Source: Telmatospirillum sp. J64-1
GTDB lineage: Bacteria; Pseudomonadota; Alphaproteobacteria; Rhodospirillales; Magnetospirillaceae
Direction of reading: 5' to 3'
NCBI RefSeq assembly: GCF_006980715.1
Contig: NZ_SBHN01000020.1
Coordinates: forward strand, 1 to 64,000
Length of the DNA stretch: 64,000 bases
Shown: positions 45,790 through 54,910 of the stretch, piece by piece
How positions within the stretch are numbered: position 1 is the stretch's first letter
How the letters are laid out: each line of letters begins with the position of its first letter
The notes under the pieces: generated by a model
What the model was told of the DNA's origin: nothing
Database searches by the model: none
What the model saw: only the letters and a program-made list of their open reading frames with translations
Program-made: the position numbers and the translations under genes

Positions 45790-47886
45790 ATGCGCAGACA
45801 GAGCCTCGGCCTGCTCTTCACCGCCATGGCGGCCCTGGCCTTCGCCGCCCCGACCGCTCTGCCCGGCCTGATCGCCGATTCCGGCCCCGGTGAAGCCTTG
45901 GCGCGGGGGGCCGGAATCGGCTTCCTGCTGATGCTGGGCGTGATCGGCCTGTGGCTGGCGGTGGACCGGGGCATCCTGCGCCCGGCCAAGAGGCTGGAAC
46001 TGGGCCTGCGCAGCACCATCGAAAGCCGCATGGTCCATCGTCCCCCCGTCCTGCCCGGCGGCGCCCTCAAGGGCCTTTCCGATTCCGTGGGCGCCCTGGT
46101 CGAGGCCCTGCACCAGTCGCGCGACGAGACGCTCCAGGCCATCGACAACGCCACCGCCCGGACGGAGGAACAGAAAAGCTGGCTGGAAGCCATCCTGCTG
46201 GACCTCAGCGAGGGCGTGCTGGTCTGCGGCATCAATCACCAGATCCTGCTCTACAACCAAGCCGCCGCGCGCATGCTGGGGCCGACCCTGTCGGTGGGGC
46301 TGGGCCGGCCGCTGTTCCGCCTGCTGACCCGCCAGCCGGTGCTGCACAGCCTGGAACGCCTGGACTGGCGCCGCCGCGAAAGCGATGCCACCACCCCCGA
46401 GGAACTCAGCACCACCTTCGTCTGCGCCACCGTCGATTCCCGCATCATGCTGCAAGGCCGCATGGCCCTGATTCTGGACCGCGACCGCCAGGTCACCGCC
46501 TATGTCATCACACTGGTGGATATCTCGGTCCAGGTGGCCTCGCTCGCCAAGAGCGATGCAGTGCGCCGAGCGCTGACCCGCGACCTGCGCAGCCCCGTCG
46601 CCAATCTGCGCGCCGCCGCCGAGACAGTGGCCCTCTATCCGCAGATGGAGACCGCCGAGCGCGAGAAATTCGAGCAGGCGATCCTCAAGGAAGCGACCGC
46701 CTTGAGCGAGCGCATCGAGATGCTGGCGGCGCAATATCGCGGCCATGGCGTCGGGCGCTGGCCGATGACCGACATCTATTCCATGGACCTGATCAACTGC
46801 CTGACCCGCCGCCTGGACGAGGAGACGGAGCTGCGCCTGACCATGGTGGGGATGCCGCTCTGGCTGCAGGGCGACAGCCTGTCGCTGATGATGGCGCTGG
46901 AACGGCTGCTGCGCGAGGTTTCGGACTTCGCCAGGACCAGGGACTTCGATGTCGAATTGCTGCTGGGCGACCGCCGCGTCTATCTGGACATCACTTGGCA
47001 GGGCAAACCGGTCCCGTCGCAGAAGCTGGAAACCTGGCTGGACGAACCCCTGGACGGGCCCCTGGGCAGCCAGACCCTGCGCGACGTCCTGGATCGCCAC
47101 GGCAGCGAGTTGTGGAGCCAGCCGGACAAGCGGCCGGGATATTCCTCCCTGCGCGTGCCCCTGCTCGCCCCCCATCGCCCGCAATTCCAGGAACCCGTCA
47201 CCACCCTGCCGCCGCGACCGGAATTCTATGATTTCGGCCTGATGAGCGAGCATGTCCCCGATGCTAGGCTGGCCGACCGGCGGCTCGACGACCTGACCTT
47301 CGTGGTCTTCGATACCGAAACCACCGGCCTGCGCCCCACCGAAGGCGACGAGATGATCTCGATCGGCGGCGTGCGGGTGGTGCGCCAGCGCGTCCTGACC
47401 GGCGAGACCTTCCTGCGCCTGATCAATCCCGGCCGCAGCATTCCCCCGGATTCCATCCGCTTCCACGGTATCACCGAGGACATGGTCCGCGACAAGCCGC
47501 CGATCCAGGTGGTGCTGCCCCAGTTCAAGGATTTCGTCGGCGAGGACGCCATCCTGGTCGCGCATAACGCCGCCTACGACCTGAAATTCGTGCGCCTGAA
47601 GGAAGAGGCCGCCGGGGTGACCTTCCGCAATGCGGTGGTGGACACGCTGCTGCTTTCGGCCCTGGTGGACCCGGATGCCGACGACCATTCCCTGGACGCG
47701 CTGGCCGAACGCACCGGCGTCACCATCACCGACCGCCATACCGCCCTGGGCGATGCCATGGCGACGGCGCAGATCCTGGTGCGGCTGATCGATCGCTTGC
47801 AGGCGCGCGGCCTTGTCACCCTGGGGCAGGTGATGAAGGCGGCGAACATGACCGCCCAGCTCCGCCAGCGCGAACGGCGGCTCTGA
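45790..47886 (+). CDS. Degenerate PAS/histidine-kinase protein fused to DEDDh 3'-5' exonuclease
   Basis: A 698-residue fusion. Two membrane helices (about 5-27 and 42-60) are followed by a HAMP-like stretch, a PAS domain (about 130-245; SEGVLVCGINHQILLYNQAAARM), a HisKA-like helix pair and a shrunken ATPase-like region. In the H-box the phospho-acceptor His is Arg: T-R264-D-L-R-S-P. No N-box Asn or G-boxes are seen, so it should not autophosphorylate. The C-terminal domain (about 500-680) is a DnaQ-type exonuclease with D508-T-E510, HNAAYD and HTALGD. It lies between a receiver gene and symporter-kinase genes. Confidence 0.88.
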   Translation: MRRQSLGLLFTAMAALAFAAPTALPGLIADSGPGEALARGAGIGFLLMLGVIGLWLAVDRGILRPAKRLELGLRSTIESRMVHRPPVLPGGALKGLSDSVGALVEALHQSRDETLQAIDNATARTEEQKSWLEAILLDLSEGVLVCGINHQILLYNQAAARMLGPTLSVGLGRPLFRLLTRQPVLHSLERLDWRRRESDATTPEELSTTFVCATVDSRIMLQGRMALILDRDRQVTAYVITLVDISVQVASLAKSDAVRRALTRDLRSPVANLRAAAETVALYPQMETAEREKFEQAILKEATALSERIEMLAAQYRGHGVGRWPMTDIYSMDLINCLTRRLDEETELRLTMVGMPLWLQGDSLSLMMALERLLREVSDFARTRDFDVELLLGDRRVYLDITWQGKPVPSQKLETWLDEPLDGPLGSQTLRDVLDRHGSELWSQPDKRPGYSSLRVPLLAPHRPQFQEPVTTLPPRPEFYDFGLMSEHVPDARLADRRLDDLTFVVFDTETTGLRPTEGDEMISIGGVRVVRQRVLTGETFLRLINPGRSIPPDSIRFHGITEDMVRDKPPIQVVLPQFKDFVGEDAILVAHNAAYDLKFVRLKEEAAGVTFRNAVVDTLLLSALVDPDADDHSLDALAERTGVTITDRHTALGDAMATAQILVRLIDRLQARGLVTLGQVMKAANMTAQLRQRERRL

Positions 47887-47890
47887 TCCC

Positions 47891-48181
47891 ATGGCCCGCG
47901 CCCCCCATCGCAGCCCGGCCAGCCTGCGCATGGCGCGGCCCAGCGGCATCCGCGAAAGGCTGGTGGCGGCCTTCATGATGGGGCTGGCCCTGTTCAACCC
48001 GCCGCTTCTGGCGGTGTTCAACGCTCCCACCATGCTGTGGGGCATCCCGCTGCTGTTCGTCTATGTCTTCCTGGCCTGGCTGGGCCTGATCCTGGCCCTG
48101 GCCCTGATCATCGAGCGGTCGGCCGAGACCGAGGGCGACAACCGCGCCGCCACAGAGGGGGAAGGCGGCGATGCTCCATAG
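47891..48181 (+). CDS. Small two-helix membrane protein next to the symporter
   Basis: A 96-residue protein with a basic N-terminus, two hydrophobic segments (about 25-44 and 49-73) and an acidic tail. It occupies the place of the small partner subunits (DUF4212/DUF485-like) found upstream of sodium:solute symporters, though I cannot match it to either family. It starts 5 nt after the exonuclease fusion and overlaps the symporter gene by 11 bp, so assembly with the symporter is likely. Confidence 0.75.
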   Translation: MARAPHRSPASLRMARPSGIRERLVAAFMMGLALFNPPLLAVFNAPTMLWGIPLLFVYVFLAWLGLILALALIIERSAETEGDNRAATEGEGGDAP

Positions 48182-50906
48182 CTCGACCATCATCGTCGTC
48201 TCCTTCGCCTATCTGTGCCTGCTCTTCGCCATCGCCTATTGGGGCGACAAGCGCGCCGACCAGGGGCGCAGCATCATCGCCAACCCCTATACCTACGCCC
48301 TGTCCATCGCCGTCTATTGCACCTCCTGGACCTTCTACGGTTCGGTCGGGCGGGCGGCGGAGGGGGGCATCCATTTCCTGCCGATCTATCTCGGCCCGAC
48401 GCTGATGGCGGCGCTGTGGTGGCTGGTGCTGCGCAAAATGGTGCGGATCTCCAAGGTCAACCGCATCACCTCGATCGCCGACTTCATCTCCTCGCGCTAC
48501 GGCAAGAGCCAGCTTCTGGGCGGGCTGGTCACGATCATCGCGGTGATCGGGATCATGCCCTATATCTCGCTGCAGCTGAAAGCCGTCTCCAGCACCTTCA
48601 CCGTGCTGCTGAACTATCCCGACCAGGCCGCCACCCGGGATGTGGCGCAATTGCCGCTGCTATGGGATACCGGCTTCTATGTCGCCCTGGTCCTGGCGCT
48701 GTTCTCGATCCTGTTCGGCACCCGTCATATCGACGCCTCGGAACATCACGAAGGCATGGTGGCCGCCATCGCCTTCGAATCGGTGGTCAAGCTGATCGCC
48801 TTCCTGGCCGTCGGCTTCGCCGTCACCTTCCTGATGTTCGACGGCTTCGGCGACATCTTCACCCGCGCCGCCGAAAACCCCGACCTCGCCCGCCTGTTCC
48901 ATGTCGGCGATATCGGCCATTACGGCGACTGGATCGCCCTGACCCTGCTGTCGATGGTGGTGATCATCTGCCTGCCCCGCCAGTTCCAGGTCGCCGTGGT
49001 CGAGAATGTCGACGAACGCCATGTGCGCAAGGCCGTCTGGCTGTTCCCCCTTTATCTGTTCCTGATCAACCTCTTCGTGCTGCCCATCACCTTCGCCGGG
49101 CTGCTGCTCTTCCCCCCCGGACAGGTCAATCCCGACAACTTCGTGCTGGCCCTGCCCATCGCCCACCAGATGGAAGGCATTGCCCTGTTCGCCTTCATCG
49201 GCGGGTTGTCGGCGGCAACAGGCATGGTCATCGTCGAGACCATCGCGCTCGCCACCATGGTGTGCAACGACCTGGTGATGCCGGTGCTGCTGCGCCTGCG
49301 CTGGCTGAAGCTTCAGGAACGCAAGGATATCAGCGGCCTGCTGCTGACCATCCGCCGCTGGACCATCGTCATCGTCCTGTTCCTCAGCTATCTCTATGTG
49401 CGGCTGATCGGCGGCTCCTTCACCCTGGTCACCATCGGCCTGGTGTCCTTCTGCGCCGCCGCCCAATTCGCCCCGGCGCTGATCGGCGGCATCTTCTGGA
49501 AGGGAGCGACGCAGAAAGGCGCCGTCGCCGGGCTGGTCGCCGGTTTCCTCATCTGGCTCTATACCCTGCTGCTGCCCAGCTTCGCCCGCTCCGGCTGGCT
49601 GCCTGAAACCTTCATCACCGACGGCCTGTTCGGCATGGCGCTGCTGCGCCCCTATGAATTGCTGGGCCTGACGGGGCTGGACCCGGTGACCCATTCGCTG
49701 GTCTGGTCGATGATGGCGAATATCGGCTGCTATGTGATGGTTTCGCTGCTGACCCAGCAGAATGCCATGGAACGCATCCAGGCCACGCTGTTCGTGGATG
49801 TCTTCCGCCCCTCGGGCGAGCATGGCAGTTCCCGATTCTGGCGCGGCACCGCCACCGTGGCCGATCTCTACGCCCTGGTCCTGCGCTTCCTGGGCCGCGA
49901 GCGCACGGAACGCGCCTTCCGCCTCTATGCCGCCGAACACAAGATCGACTTCGCCAAGGTCACCCAGGCCGATCCCGATCTGGTCAATTTCTCGGAACGC
50001 CTGCTGGCCGGCACCATCGGTGCGGCGTCGGCCCGCGTCATGGTCGCCAGCGTCGCCAAGGGCGAGATCGTCGGTTTGCACGAGGTCATGGAGATCCTCG
50101 ACGAGGCCAGCCATGTCATCGCCTACAGCCAGAAGCTGGAGCAGAAATCGGCGGAACTGGAGGCCGCCACCGCCGAATTGCGCGCCGCCAATGAAAGGCT
50201 GAAGGAACTGGACCGCCTGAAGGACGATTTCATCTCGACGGTCACCCATGAATTGCGCACGCCGCTGACCTCGATCCGCTCCTTCTCGGAAATCCTGCAC
50301 GACAATCCCGATCTGGACGCCGGACAGCGCCAGGAATTCCTGCTGATCGTCATCCGCGAAAGCGAGCGCCTGTCGCGCCTGATCAACCAGGTCCTGGACC
50401 TGGCCAAGATCGAGGCGGGCAACATGCAATGGACCTTCACCATGATCGATCCGCGCGAAGTGGTCCACGACGCCGCCAATGCCACGCGCCAGCTTTTCAA
50501 GGACAAGCGCATCGTCCTGGAGGAAAAGCTGCCGCCGGACATGCCCATGGCCTGGGCCGACCGCGACCGGGTGATGCAGGTCATCATCAACCTGCTGTCC
50601 AATGCCGTGAAATTTTGCGCCGAAGGGGAAGGCCTGGTGCAGGTGAAGCTGGAGGCCGGGAATGACGGCTACGAGATCTGCGTCATCGACAACGGCCCCG
50701 GCATCCCGCCGGAGGCCCAGCCGACCATCTTCGAGAAGTTCCAGCAGGTAGGCGACACATTGACGGCCAAGCCCGAAGGCACCGGCCTGGGGCTGGCGAT
50801 CTGCCGCTCCATCGTCCACCGCCTGGGCGGCGACATCTGGGTCCGCAGCGCCCCGGGCGAAGGCGCCGCCTTCTGCTTCTTCCTGCCTTATCGGTCGCCG
50901 GAGTGA
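48171..50906 (+). CDS. SLC5 sodium:solute symporter-histidine kinase (CrbS-like)
   Basis: A 911-residue sensor. The N-terminal part (about 1-520) is a full SSS/SLC5 transporter with about 13 membrane helices (FYGSVGRAAEGG, SLQLKAVSSTF, GGLSAATGMVIVETIALATM). A STAC-like linker domain (about 540-640) and coiled coil follow. HisKA has H693 in VTHELRTPLTSIRSF, and the ATPase has NLLSNAVKF, DNGPGIP and GTGLGLAICRS. CrbS-type proteins control acetate and propionate use in gamma- and alphaproteobacteria. The partner here is probably the single-domain receiver at the operon's start. Confidence 0.94.
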   Translation: MLHSSTIIVVSFAYLCLLFAIAYWGDKRADQGRSIIANPYTYALSIAVYCTSWTFYGSVGRAAEGGIHFLPIYLGPTLMAALWWLVLRKMVRISKVNRITSIADFISSRYGKSQLLGGLVTIIAVIGIMPYISLQLKAVSSTFTVLLNYPDQAATRDVAQLPLLWDTGFYVALVLALFSILFGTRHIDASEHHEGMVAAIAFESVVKLIAFLAVGFAVTFLMFDGFGDIFTRAAENPDLARLFHVGDIGHYGDWIALTLLSMVVIICLPRQFQVAVVENVDERHVRKAVWLFPLYLFLINLFVLPITFAGLLLFPPGQVNPDNFVLALPIAHQMEGIALFAFIGGLSAATGMVIVETIALATMVCNDLVMPVLLRLRWLKLQERKDISGLLLTIRRWTIVIVLFLSYLYVRLIGGSFTLVTIGLVSFCAAAQFAPALIGGIFWKGATQKGAVAGLVAGFLIWLYTLLLPSFARSGWLPETFITDGLFGMALLRPYELLGLTGLDPVTHSLVWSMMANIGCYVMVSLLTQQNAMERIQATLFVDVFRPSGEHGSSRFWRGTATVADLYALVLRFLGRERTERAFRLYAAEHKIDFAKVTQADPDLVNFSERLLAGTIGAASARVMVASVAKGEIVGLHEVMEILDEASHVIAYSQKLEQKSAELEAATAELRAANERLKELDRLKDDFISTVTHELRTPLTSIRSFSEILHDNPDLDAGQRQEFLLIVIRESERLSRLINQVLDLAKIEAGNMQWTFTMIDPREVVHDAANATRQLFKDKRIVLEEKLPPDMPMAWADRDRVMQVIINLLSNAVKFCAEGEGLVQVKLEAGNDGYEICVIDNGPGIPPEAQPTIFEKFQQVGDTLTAKPEGTGLGLAICRSIVHRLGGDIWVRSAPGEGAAFCFFLPYRSPE

Positions 50907-50931
50907 TGCTTGGGCTTTTGGCCCGCTCCAC

Positions 50932-51026
50932 CCTTCGAGACGCCGCTCACGCGGCTCCTCAGGGTGAGGCTAATGCAACACTTGAACCCTCATCCTGAGG
51001 AGGCCCGCAGGGCCGTCTCGAAGGAT
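50932..51026. repeat. Dispersed repeat family A, inverted pair
   Basis: Copies at 50932-50968 (CTTCGAGACGCCGC...GCGGCTCCTCAGG) and 50988-51026 (CCTGAGGAGGCCCGC...GGCCGTCTCGAAGG) point toward each other in the convergent gap between the symporter-kinase and thioesterase genes. Confidence 0.88.
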
Positions 51027-51028
51027 AC

Positions 51029-51490
51029 TCAGCGCTCTACCCCGGCAAACCGCGCGAAAGTCGCCCGCACCTCGTCCGGGATCGGAACCGGGCGTTGGGT
51101 TTCGCGGTCCACGAAGACATGGACCCAATGGCCATCGGCGGCGGCTTCCTCCTCGCCCTTGGCGAACAGGGCCAGGCCGTAGCGCACGGACGAGGTTCCC
51201 ATATGCTCGACGCGGAAGGCGCCCTCCACCGCCTGGGGCCAGCTCAAGGCCTTACGGAAGCGGCAGGTGCTTTCGGCGGCGAAGGGCACGGTATCGCCCT
51301 TGAACAGGTCGACGCGCATTTCCCGCAGGAAGAAATCCACCACCACCGCCTCGAAGAAGCGGTAATAAGTGACGTTGTTGAGATGGCCGAACATGTCGTT
51401 GTCGGACCAGCGCGTCTGAAGCTCGGTGAAGAAGCGGAAATCGCCCCGGCGTGCCGGGGCGATGCGCGAAGAGGGCTTCTCGGCCGTCAT
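51029..51490 (-). CDS. YbgC-type acyl-CoA thioesterase (4HBT)
   Basis: A 153-residue hotdog thioesterase. TRWSDNDMFGHLNNVTYYRFFE is the 4HBT signature, with the catalytic Asp in DND. VDFFLREM and VPFAAESTCRF follow. Its ATG overlaps the stop of the upstream 3-hydroxybutyrate dehydrogenase gene (ATGA), so the two are coupled and probably both act in short-chain hydroxyacyl or PHB metabolism. Confidence 0.92.
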   Translation of the reverse strand: MTAEKPSSRIAPARRGDFRFFTELQTRWSDNDMFGHLNNVTYYRFFEAVVVDFFLREMRVDLFKGDTVPFAAESTCRFRKALSWPQAVEGAFRVEHMGTSSVRYGLALFAKGEEEAAADGHWVHVFVDRETQRPVPIPDEVRATFARFAGVER

Positions 51491-52284
51491 TGCGCGGTCC
51501 ATCCGCCATCCACCGGCATCGAGGCGCCGGTGATGTTGCCCGCCGCCGGACCGCAGAGGAAGACGGTCAGCTCGCCCAGTTCGTCGACAGTGGTGAAGCG
51601 CTTGCTCGGCTGCTTCTCCGACAGCAAGTGCCGGCTGGCCTCCTCGACCGACAGGTTTTCGGCCTCGGCGCGGGCATGGATCTGCTTTTCCACCAGCGCG
51701 GTCAGCACCCAGCCGGGGCAGATGGCGTTGCAGGTGACGCCGGTTTCGGCATTTTCCAGCGCCACCACCTTGGTCAGGCCGACAACGCCATGCTTGGCCG
51801 CCACATAGGCTGACTTGCAGGCCGAAGCGACCAGCCCATGGGCCGAGGCGATGTTGACGATGCGGCCATAGCCCGAGGCCTTCATGCCCGGCAGGGCGGC
51901 GCGGATGGTGTGGAAGGCCGAGGACAGGTTGATGGCGATCACCGCATCCCAGCGCTCCGGCGGAAAATCCTCGACCGGGGCGACATGCTGGATGCCGGCA
52001 TTGTTGACCAGGATATCCACGCCGCCCCAGCTATTCTCGGCATCGCGGATCAGGGCCTCGCATTCCTTGGCACGGGACAGGTCCGCTGCGTTATAGGCGA
52101 TCTCCGTGCCGTATTCCTCCTCCAGGGCGCGGCGCAAAGTCTCGATGGCCTCGGGCTCGCCGAAACCGTTGAGCATGACCTTGCAGCCCTGGGCGGCCAG
52201 GGCGCGGGCGATGCCGAGACCGATGCCGCTGGTCGAACCGGTGACCACGGCGCGCTTCCCCTTCAGCGTGAACGTTTCCTGCAC
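51487..52284 (-). CDS. 3-Hydroxybutyrate dehydrogenase
   Basis: A 265-residue short-chain dehydrogenase that interconverts 3-hydroxybutyrate and acetoacetate with NAD, the step after PHB depolymerisation. The cofactor loop is TGSTSGIGLGIA, the NNAG block is VNNAGIQHVAPVEDFP and the catalytic Ser-Tyr-Lys lie in NIASAHGL and SAYVAAKHG. The C-terminal KQPSKRFTTVDELGEL and GWTAQ match BdhA. The GTG start follows CAGGAG. It is first in a two-gene operon with the thioesterase. Confidence 0.94.
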   Translation of the reverse strand: MQETFTLKGKRAVVTGSTSGIGLGIARALAAQGCKVMLNGFGEPEAIETLRRALEEEYGTEIAYNAADLSRAKECEALIRDAENSWGGVDILVNNAGIQHVAPVEDFPPERWDAVIAINLSSAFHTIRAALPGMKASGYGRIVNIASAHGLVASACKSAYVAAKHGVVGLTKVVALENAETGVTCNAICPGWVLTALVEKQIHARAEAENLSVEEASRHLLSEKQPSKRFTTVDELGELTVFLCGPAAGNITGASMPVDGGWTAQ

Positions 52285-52308
52285 TTTCTTGTCTCCTGGA
52301 CTTTGGTC

Positions 52309-52497
52309 TTAATCTTTGCGGAACAGTTCCTCTGCCCCGGTCCGATGATTGCGCTTGGCCGCGATGGCGCGGCGGATACGGGTGATTTCCCCTTCCAAGG
52401 CTACGATATGTGCCTCCAGTTCGGCGATAGACAGAGAGTCCAGATTGCCGAGCGGCTGTGCGGGCTGCTTGCGGGGTTCCAGGTCTTCCGGGTCCAT
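52309..52497 (-). CDS. DUF1192 protein
   Basis: A 62-residue protein with one amphipathic coiled-coil helix, [20 protein letters not shown], typical of DUF1192. Function is unknown. GAGGAGG precedes the ATG. It is divergent from the quinone oxidoreductase gene, a pairing common in Alphaproteobacteria, and 24 bp upstream of the hydroxybutyrate dehydrogenase gene. Confidence 0.9.
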   Translation of the reverse strand: MDPEDLEPRKQPAQPLGNLDSLSIAELEAHIVALEGEITRIRRAIAAKRNHRTGAEELFRKD

Positions 52498-52580
52498 GTG
52501 GTCCTCCTCGCCTCTTGTCTCACCGGCGTCCTGGTTTCAGACTGGCCTTCTCTGTTTCCATCGTCAATCGGGAGCCGCGC

Positions 52581-53570
52581 ATGACCGAGGCCATGAGTTG
52601 TATCGAAATCACCCAACCCGGCGCGCCCGACGTGCTGGTGCCCGCGAAACGGCCCGTGCCCGTGGCGGCGGCGGGCGAGGTGCTGATCCAGGTGGCCGCG
52701 GCCGGGGTCAACCGCCCCGACGTGATCCAGCGCCAGGGGTCCTATCCGCCGCCGCCCGGCGCCTCCGACATTCCCGGCCTGGAAGTGGCCGGCACCATCG
52801 TCGCCCTGGGCGACGGCGTGACCGAATGGAAGGTCGGGGACGAGGTCTGCGCCCTGGTCACCGGCGGGGGCTATGCCGAATACTGCACCGCCGCCGCCTC
52901 CTGCTGCATGCCGATTCCGGAAGGATTCGACATGGAGAAGGCCGCCGCCCTGCCCGAAACCTACTTCACCGTCTGGCACAACGTCTTCCAGCGCGCCCGG
53001 CTGAAGGAAGGGGAAAGCCTGCTGATCCATGGCGGCTCGTCGGGCATCGGCACCACCGCCATCCAACTCGCCAAGGCCTTCGGCGCCACCGTCTACGCCA
53101 CCGCCGGCAGCCCCGAGAAATGCGAGGCCTGCGAGAAGCTGGGCGCCGACCAGGCCATCAATTATCGCCTTGAGGATTACGTCGAAGTCATCCAGGCCGT
53201 CACCGACGGGCGCGGTGTCGATGTCATTCTGGATATGGTCGGGGGCGATTACATTCCCCGCAACATCAAATGCCTGGCCATGGATGGCCGTTTGGTCAGC
53301 ATCGCCTTCTTGAAAGGATCGAAGGCCGAAATCAATCTCATGCCGGTGATGCTCAAGCGCCTGACCCTGACCGGTTCGACCCTGCGTCCGCAATCGGTCG
53401 CGGCCAAGGCCGCCATCGCCGCCGAGTTGCGCCAGAAGGTCTGGCCGCTGCTCGATGCGGGCGATGTGGCGCCGATCATCTATGCCACTTTTCCCCTGGA
53501 CCAGGCGGCCGAAGCGCACCGGTTGATGGAGAGCAGCGACCATATTGGAAAAATAGTCCTGACGGTGTAG
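52581..53570 (+). CDS. NAD(P)H-quinone oxidoreductase (PIG3-like MDR)
   Basis: A 329-residue medium-chain reductase without the zinc ligands. [25 protein letters not shown] is the family N-terminal block and [20 protein letters not shown] the NADPH-binding loop. It resembles quinone reductases of the PIG3/TP53I3 group. Two Met codons (residues 1 and 5) could start; the first has GGGAG before it. It ends 10 bp before the promoter of trcR. Confidence 0.92.
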   Translation: MTEAMSCIEITQPGAPDVLVPAKRPVPVAAAGEVLIQVAAAGVNRPDVIQRQGSYPPPPGASDIPGLEVAGTIVALGDGVTEWKVGDEVCALVTGGGYAEYCTAAASCCMPIPEGFDMEKAAALPETYFTVWHNVFQRARLKEGESLLIHGGSSGIGTTAIQLAKAFGATVYATAGSPEKCEACEKLGADQAINYRLEDYVEVIQAVTDGRGVDVILDMVGGDYIPRNIKCLAMDGRLVSIAFLKGSKAEINLMPVMLKRLTLTGSTLRPQSVAAKAAIAAELRQKVWPLLDAGDVAPIIYATFPLDQAAEAHRLMESSDHIGKIVLTV

Positions 53571-53580
53571 GTGGCGGGAT

Positions 53581-53609
53581 TTGACCCTTTCCCGGAGAGG
53601 ACCTATAAG
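53581..53609 (+). promoter_or_regulatory. Sigma70-type promoter of trcR
   Basis: TTGACC and TATAAG lie exactly 17 bp apart, about 90 bp before the gene and 10 bp after the preceding stop codon. Confidence 0.75.
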
Positions 53610-53699
53610 GGAACCTATTCCACTTTACCCCGACGCCGTTTCATCGGCGCGACCGTCGCCGGTCGCGGGGGATCAGACCAAAAACAAGGAGGACCTCCT

Positions 53700-54251
53700 A
53701 TGGCCTTGCCGCTCATGCCCAAGGCGACAGCCGTCTGGCTCGTTGAGAATACGACTCTGACCTTCGAGCAGATCGCCGATTTCTGCGGCATGCATTCGCT
53801 TGAGGTTCAGGCGATCGCCGACGGCGAAGTGGCGACCGGCATCGTGGGCCTGGATCCCGTCGCCAGCGGCCAGCTGACCCAGGAGGAGATCGCCCGCTGC
53901 GAAAAGGACGAGAATGCCCGTCTGCGCCTGATCGCTTCGGAAATCTCGCAGCCCAAGAGCAAGGGCGCGCGCTATACGCCGGTGTCCAAGCGCCAGGACC
54001 GGCCCGATGCCATCGCCTGGCTGCTGAAGCACCATCCGGAACTGACGGATGCCCAGATCTGCAAGCTGATCGGCACCACCAAGCCGACCATCCTGGCCGT
54101 GCGGGACCGTACCCACTGGAATGCCGCCAATATCAAGCCGCGCAATCCGGTGACCCTGGGGCTGTGCACCGAAGCCGACCTGGAGAAGCAGGTCGTCCTC
54201 GCCCATGGCCGCCCCGGCGCCGCCCCGAGGGGCGAAAGCCCGGTCGAGTAA
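53700..54251 (+). CDS. trcR: Cell-cycle regulator TrcR (DUF1013)
   Basis: The 183-residue DUF1013 protein is highly conserved in Alphaproteobacteria and known as a cell-cycle transcriptional regulator. It starts MALPLMPKATAVWLVENTTL and contains two HTH-like segments (TFEQIADFCGMHSLEVQAIADGE and TDAQICKLIGTTKPTILAVRD). The start was set by AAGGAGG directly upstream. It has its own promoter and a strong terminator, fitting a highly expressed single-gene unit. Confidence 0.94.
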   Translation: MALPLMPKATAVWLVENTTLTFEQIADFCGMHSLEVQAIADGEVATGIVGLDPVASGQLTQEEIARCEKDENARLRLIASEISQPKSKGARYTPVSKRQDRPDAIAWLLKHHPELTDAQICKLIGTTKPTILAVRDRTHWNAANIKPRNPVTLGLCTEADLEKQVVLAHGRPGAAPRGESPVE

Positions 54252-54280
54252 ACGGGTCGCAAGGACCTGTCTTTTTTCAT

Positions 54281-54307
54281 GCCCGCCGGCAACGGCGGGC
54301 TTTTTTT
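54281..54307 (+). terminator. Intrinsic terminator after trcR
   Basis: GCCCGCCG-GCAA-CGGCGGGC is followed by seven T residues: a textbook intrinsic terminator. Confidence 0.95.
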
Positions 54308-54384
54308 CTGCGCCGTCGCCGCCCGTTCCGGGAACAAGCGTCTGTCGCAGGAGTTTTTTCAACAGCAAGATAACGGAGGTTTCC

Positions 54385-54660
54385 ATGATCCTTTCGATCC
54401 GATCCCGCCCGATCCTGGCCGCGGGCGCGCTTGCCTTCACCCTGGCGGCGTCCCCTGCCCTGGCCGACGATCCACCGCCGGCCAATGCCCAGCCGCTGTC
54501 CCAGATCATCCAGACGCTGGAGCAGCAGATCGACGTGGCCTATTTCGAGGAGATCGAATGGAACGACGGCCGCTGGGAAGTCGAATATATCGGCGATGAC
54601 GGCCGCAAGCGGGAAGTCCATGTCGACCCCACCACCGCCCAGATCACCGAGCGGAACTGA
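54385..54660 (+). CDS. Exported PepSY-domain protein
   Basis: A 91-residue protein with a signal peptide (cleavage after SPALA, about residue 27) and one PepSY domain (QIIQTLEQQIDVAYFEEIEW..., ending VHVDPTTAQITERN). PepSY domains are small periplasmic modules thought to modulate proteases or metal-related sensors. ACGGAGG precedes the ATG. No sensor kinase is adjacent. Confidence 0.88.
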   Translation: MILSIRSRPILAAGALAFTLAASPALADDPPPANAQPLSQIIQTLEQQIDVAYFEEIEWNDGRWEVEYIGDDGRKREVHVDPTTAQITERN

Positions 54661-54670
54661 CCCCTTCCCC

Positions 54671-54705
54671 GGCGGGACCTGAGAGAAATTTCGGCAGGTC
54701 CCGCC
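54671..54705 (+). terminator. Stem-loop after the PepSY gene
   Basis: GGCGGGACCT and AGGTCCCGCC form a perfect 10-bp stem 10 bp beyond the stop. No T-run. Confidence 0.6.
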
Positions 54706-54719
54706 CGGCGTTGTCTCCC

Positions 54720-54910
54720 CCATTAGTGATATCCACGATTCCTGTGGATAAGTTTGTTGAAAAGCTGGGGGAGAGCATGTGGGTTCCAAGGCAACATGCG
54801 GAGTCTTATCGACCTGCCCAAGAAAGCGGCAACTGCTTCAGTTTCTTTTGAAATCAATGACTTAAATAAATACAGATAAAAAACTTCGGCTTTCGTCATA
54901 AAACCCTCTT
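54720..54910. other. DnaA-box-containing AT-rich intergenic segment
   Basis: No credible gene lies between the PepSY gene and the GDT1 remnant. The segment holds a perfect DnaA box (TGTGGATAA, 54743-54751) with a weaker inverted match (ATATCCACG) 12 bp before it, then GTTTGTTGAAAA, and a strongly AT-rich stretch at about 54845-54905. Origin-like features are present, but one perfect box is not sufficient for a call. Confidence 0.4.

Noticed and set aside
45286-48045. Minus-strand frame of 919 codons opposite the kinase-exonuclease fusion
   Set aside because: It has shadow composition and no motif, while the plus strand has clear domain signatures throughout.
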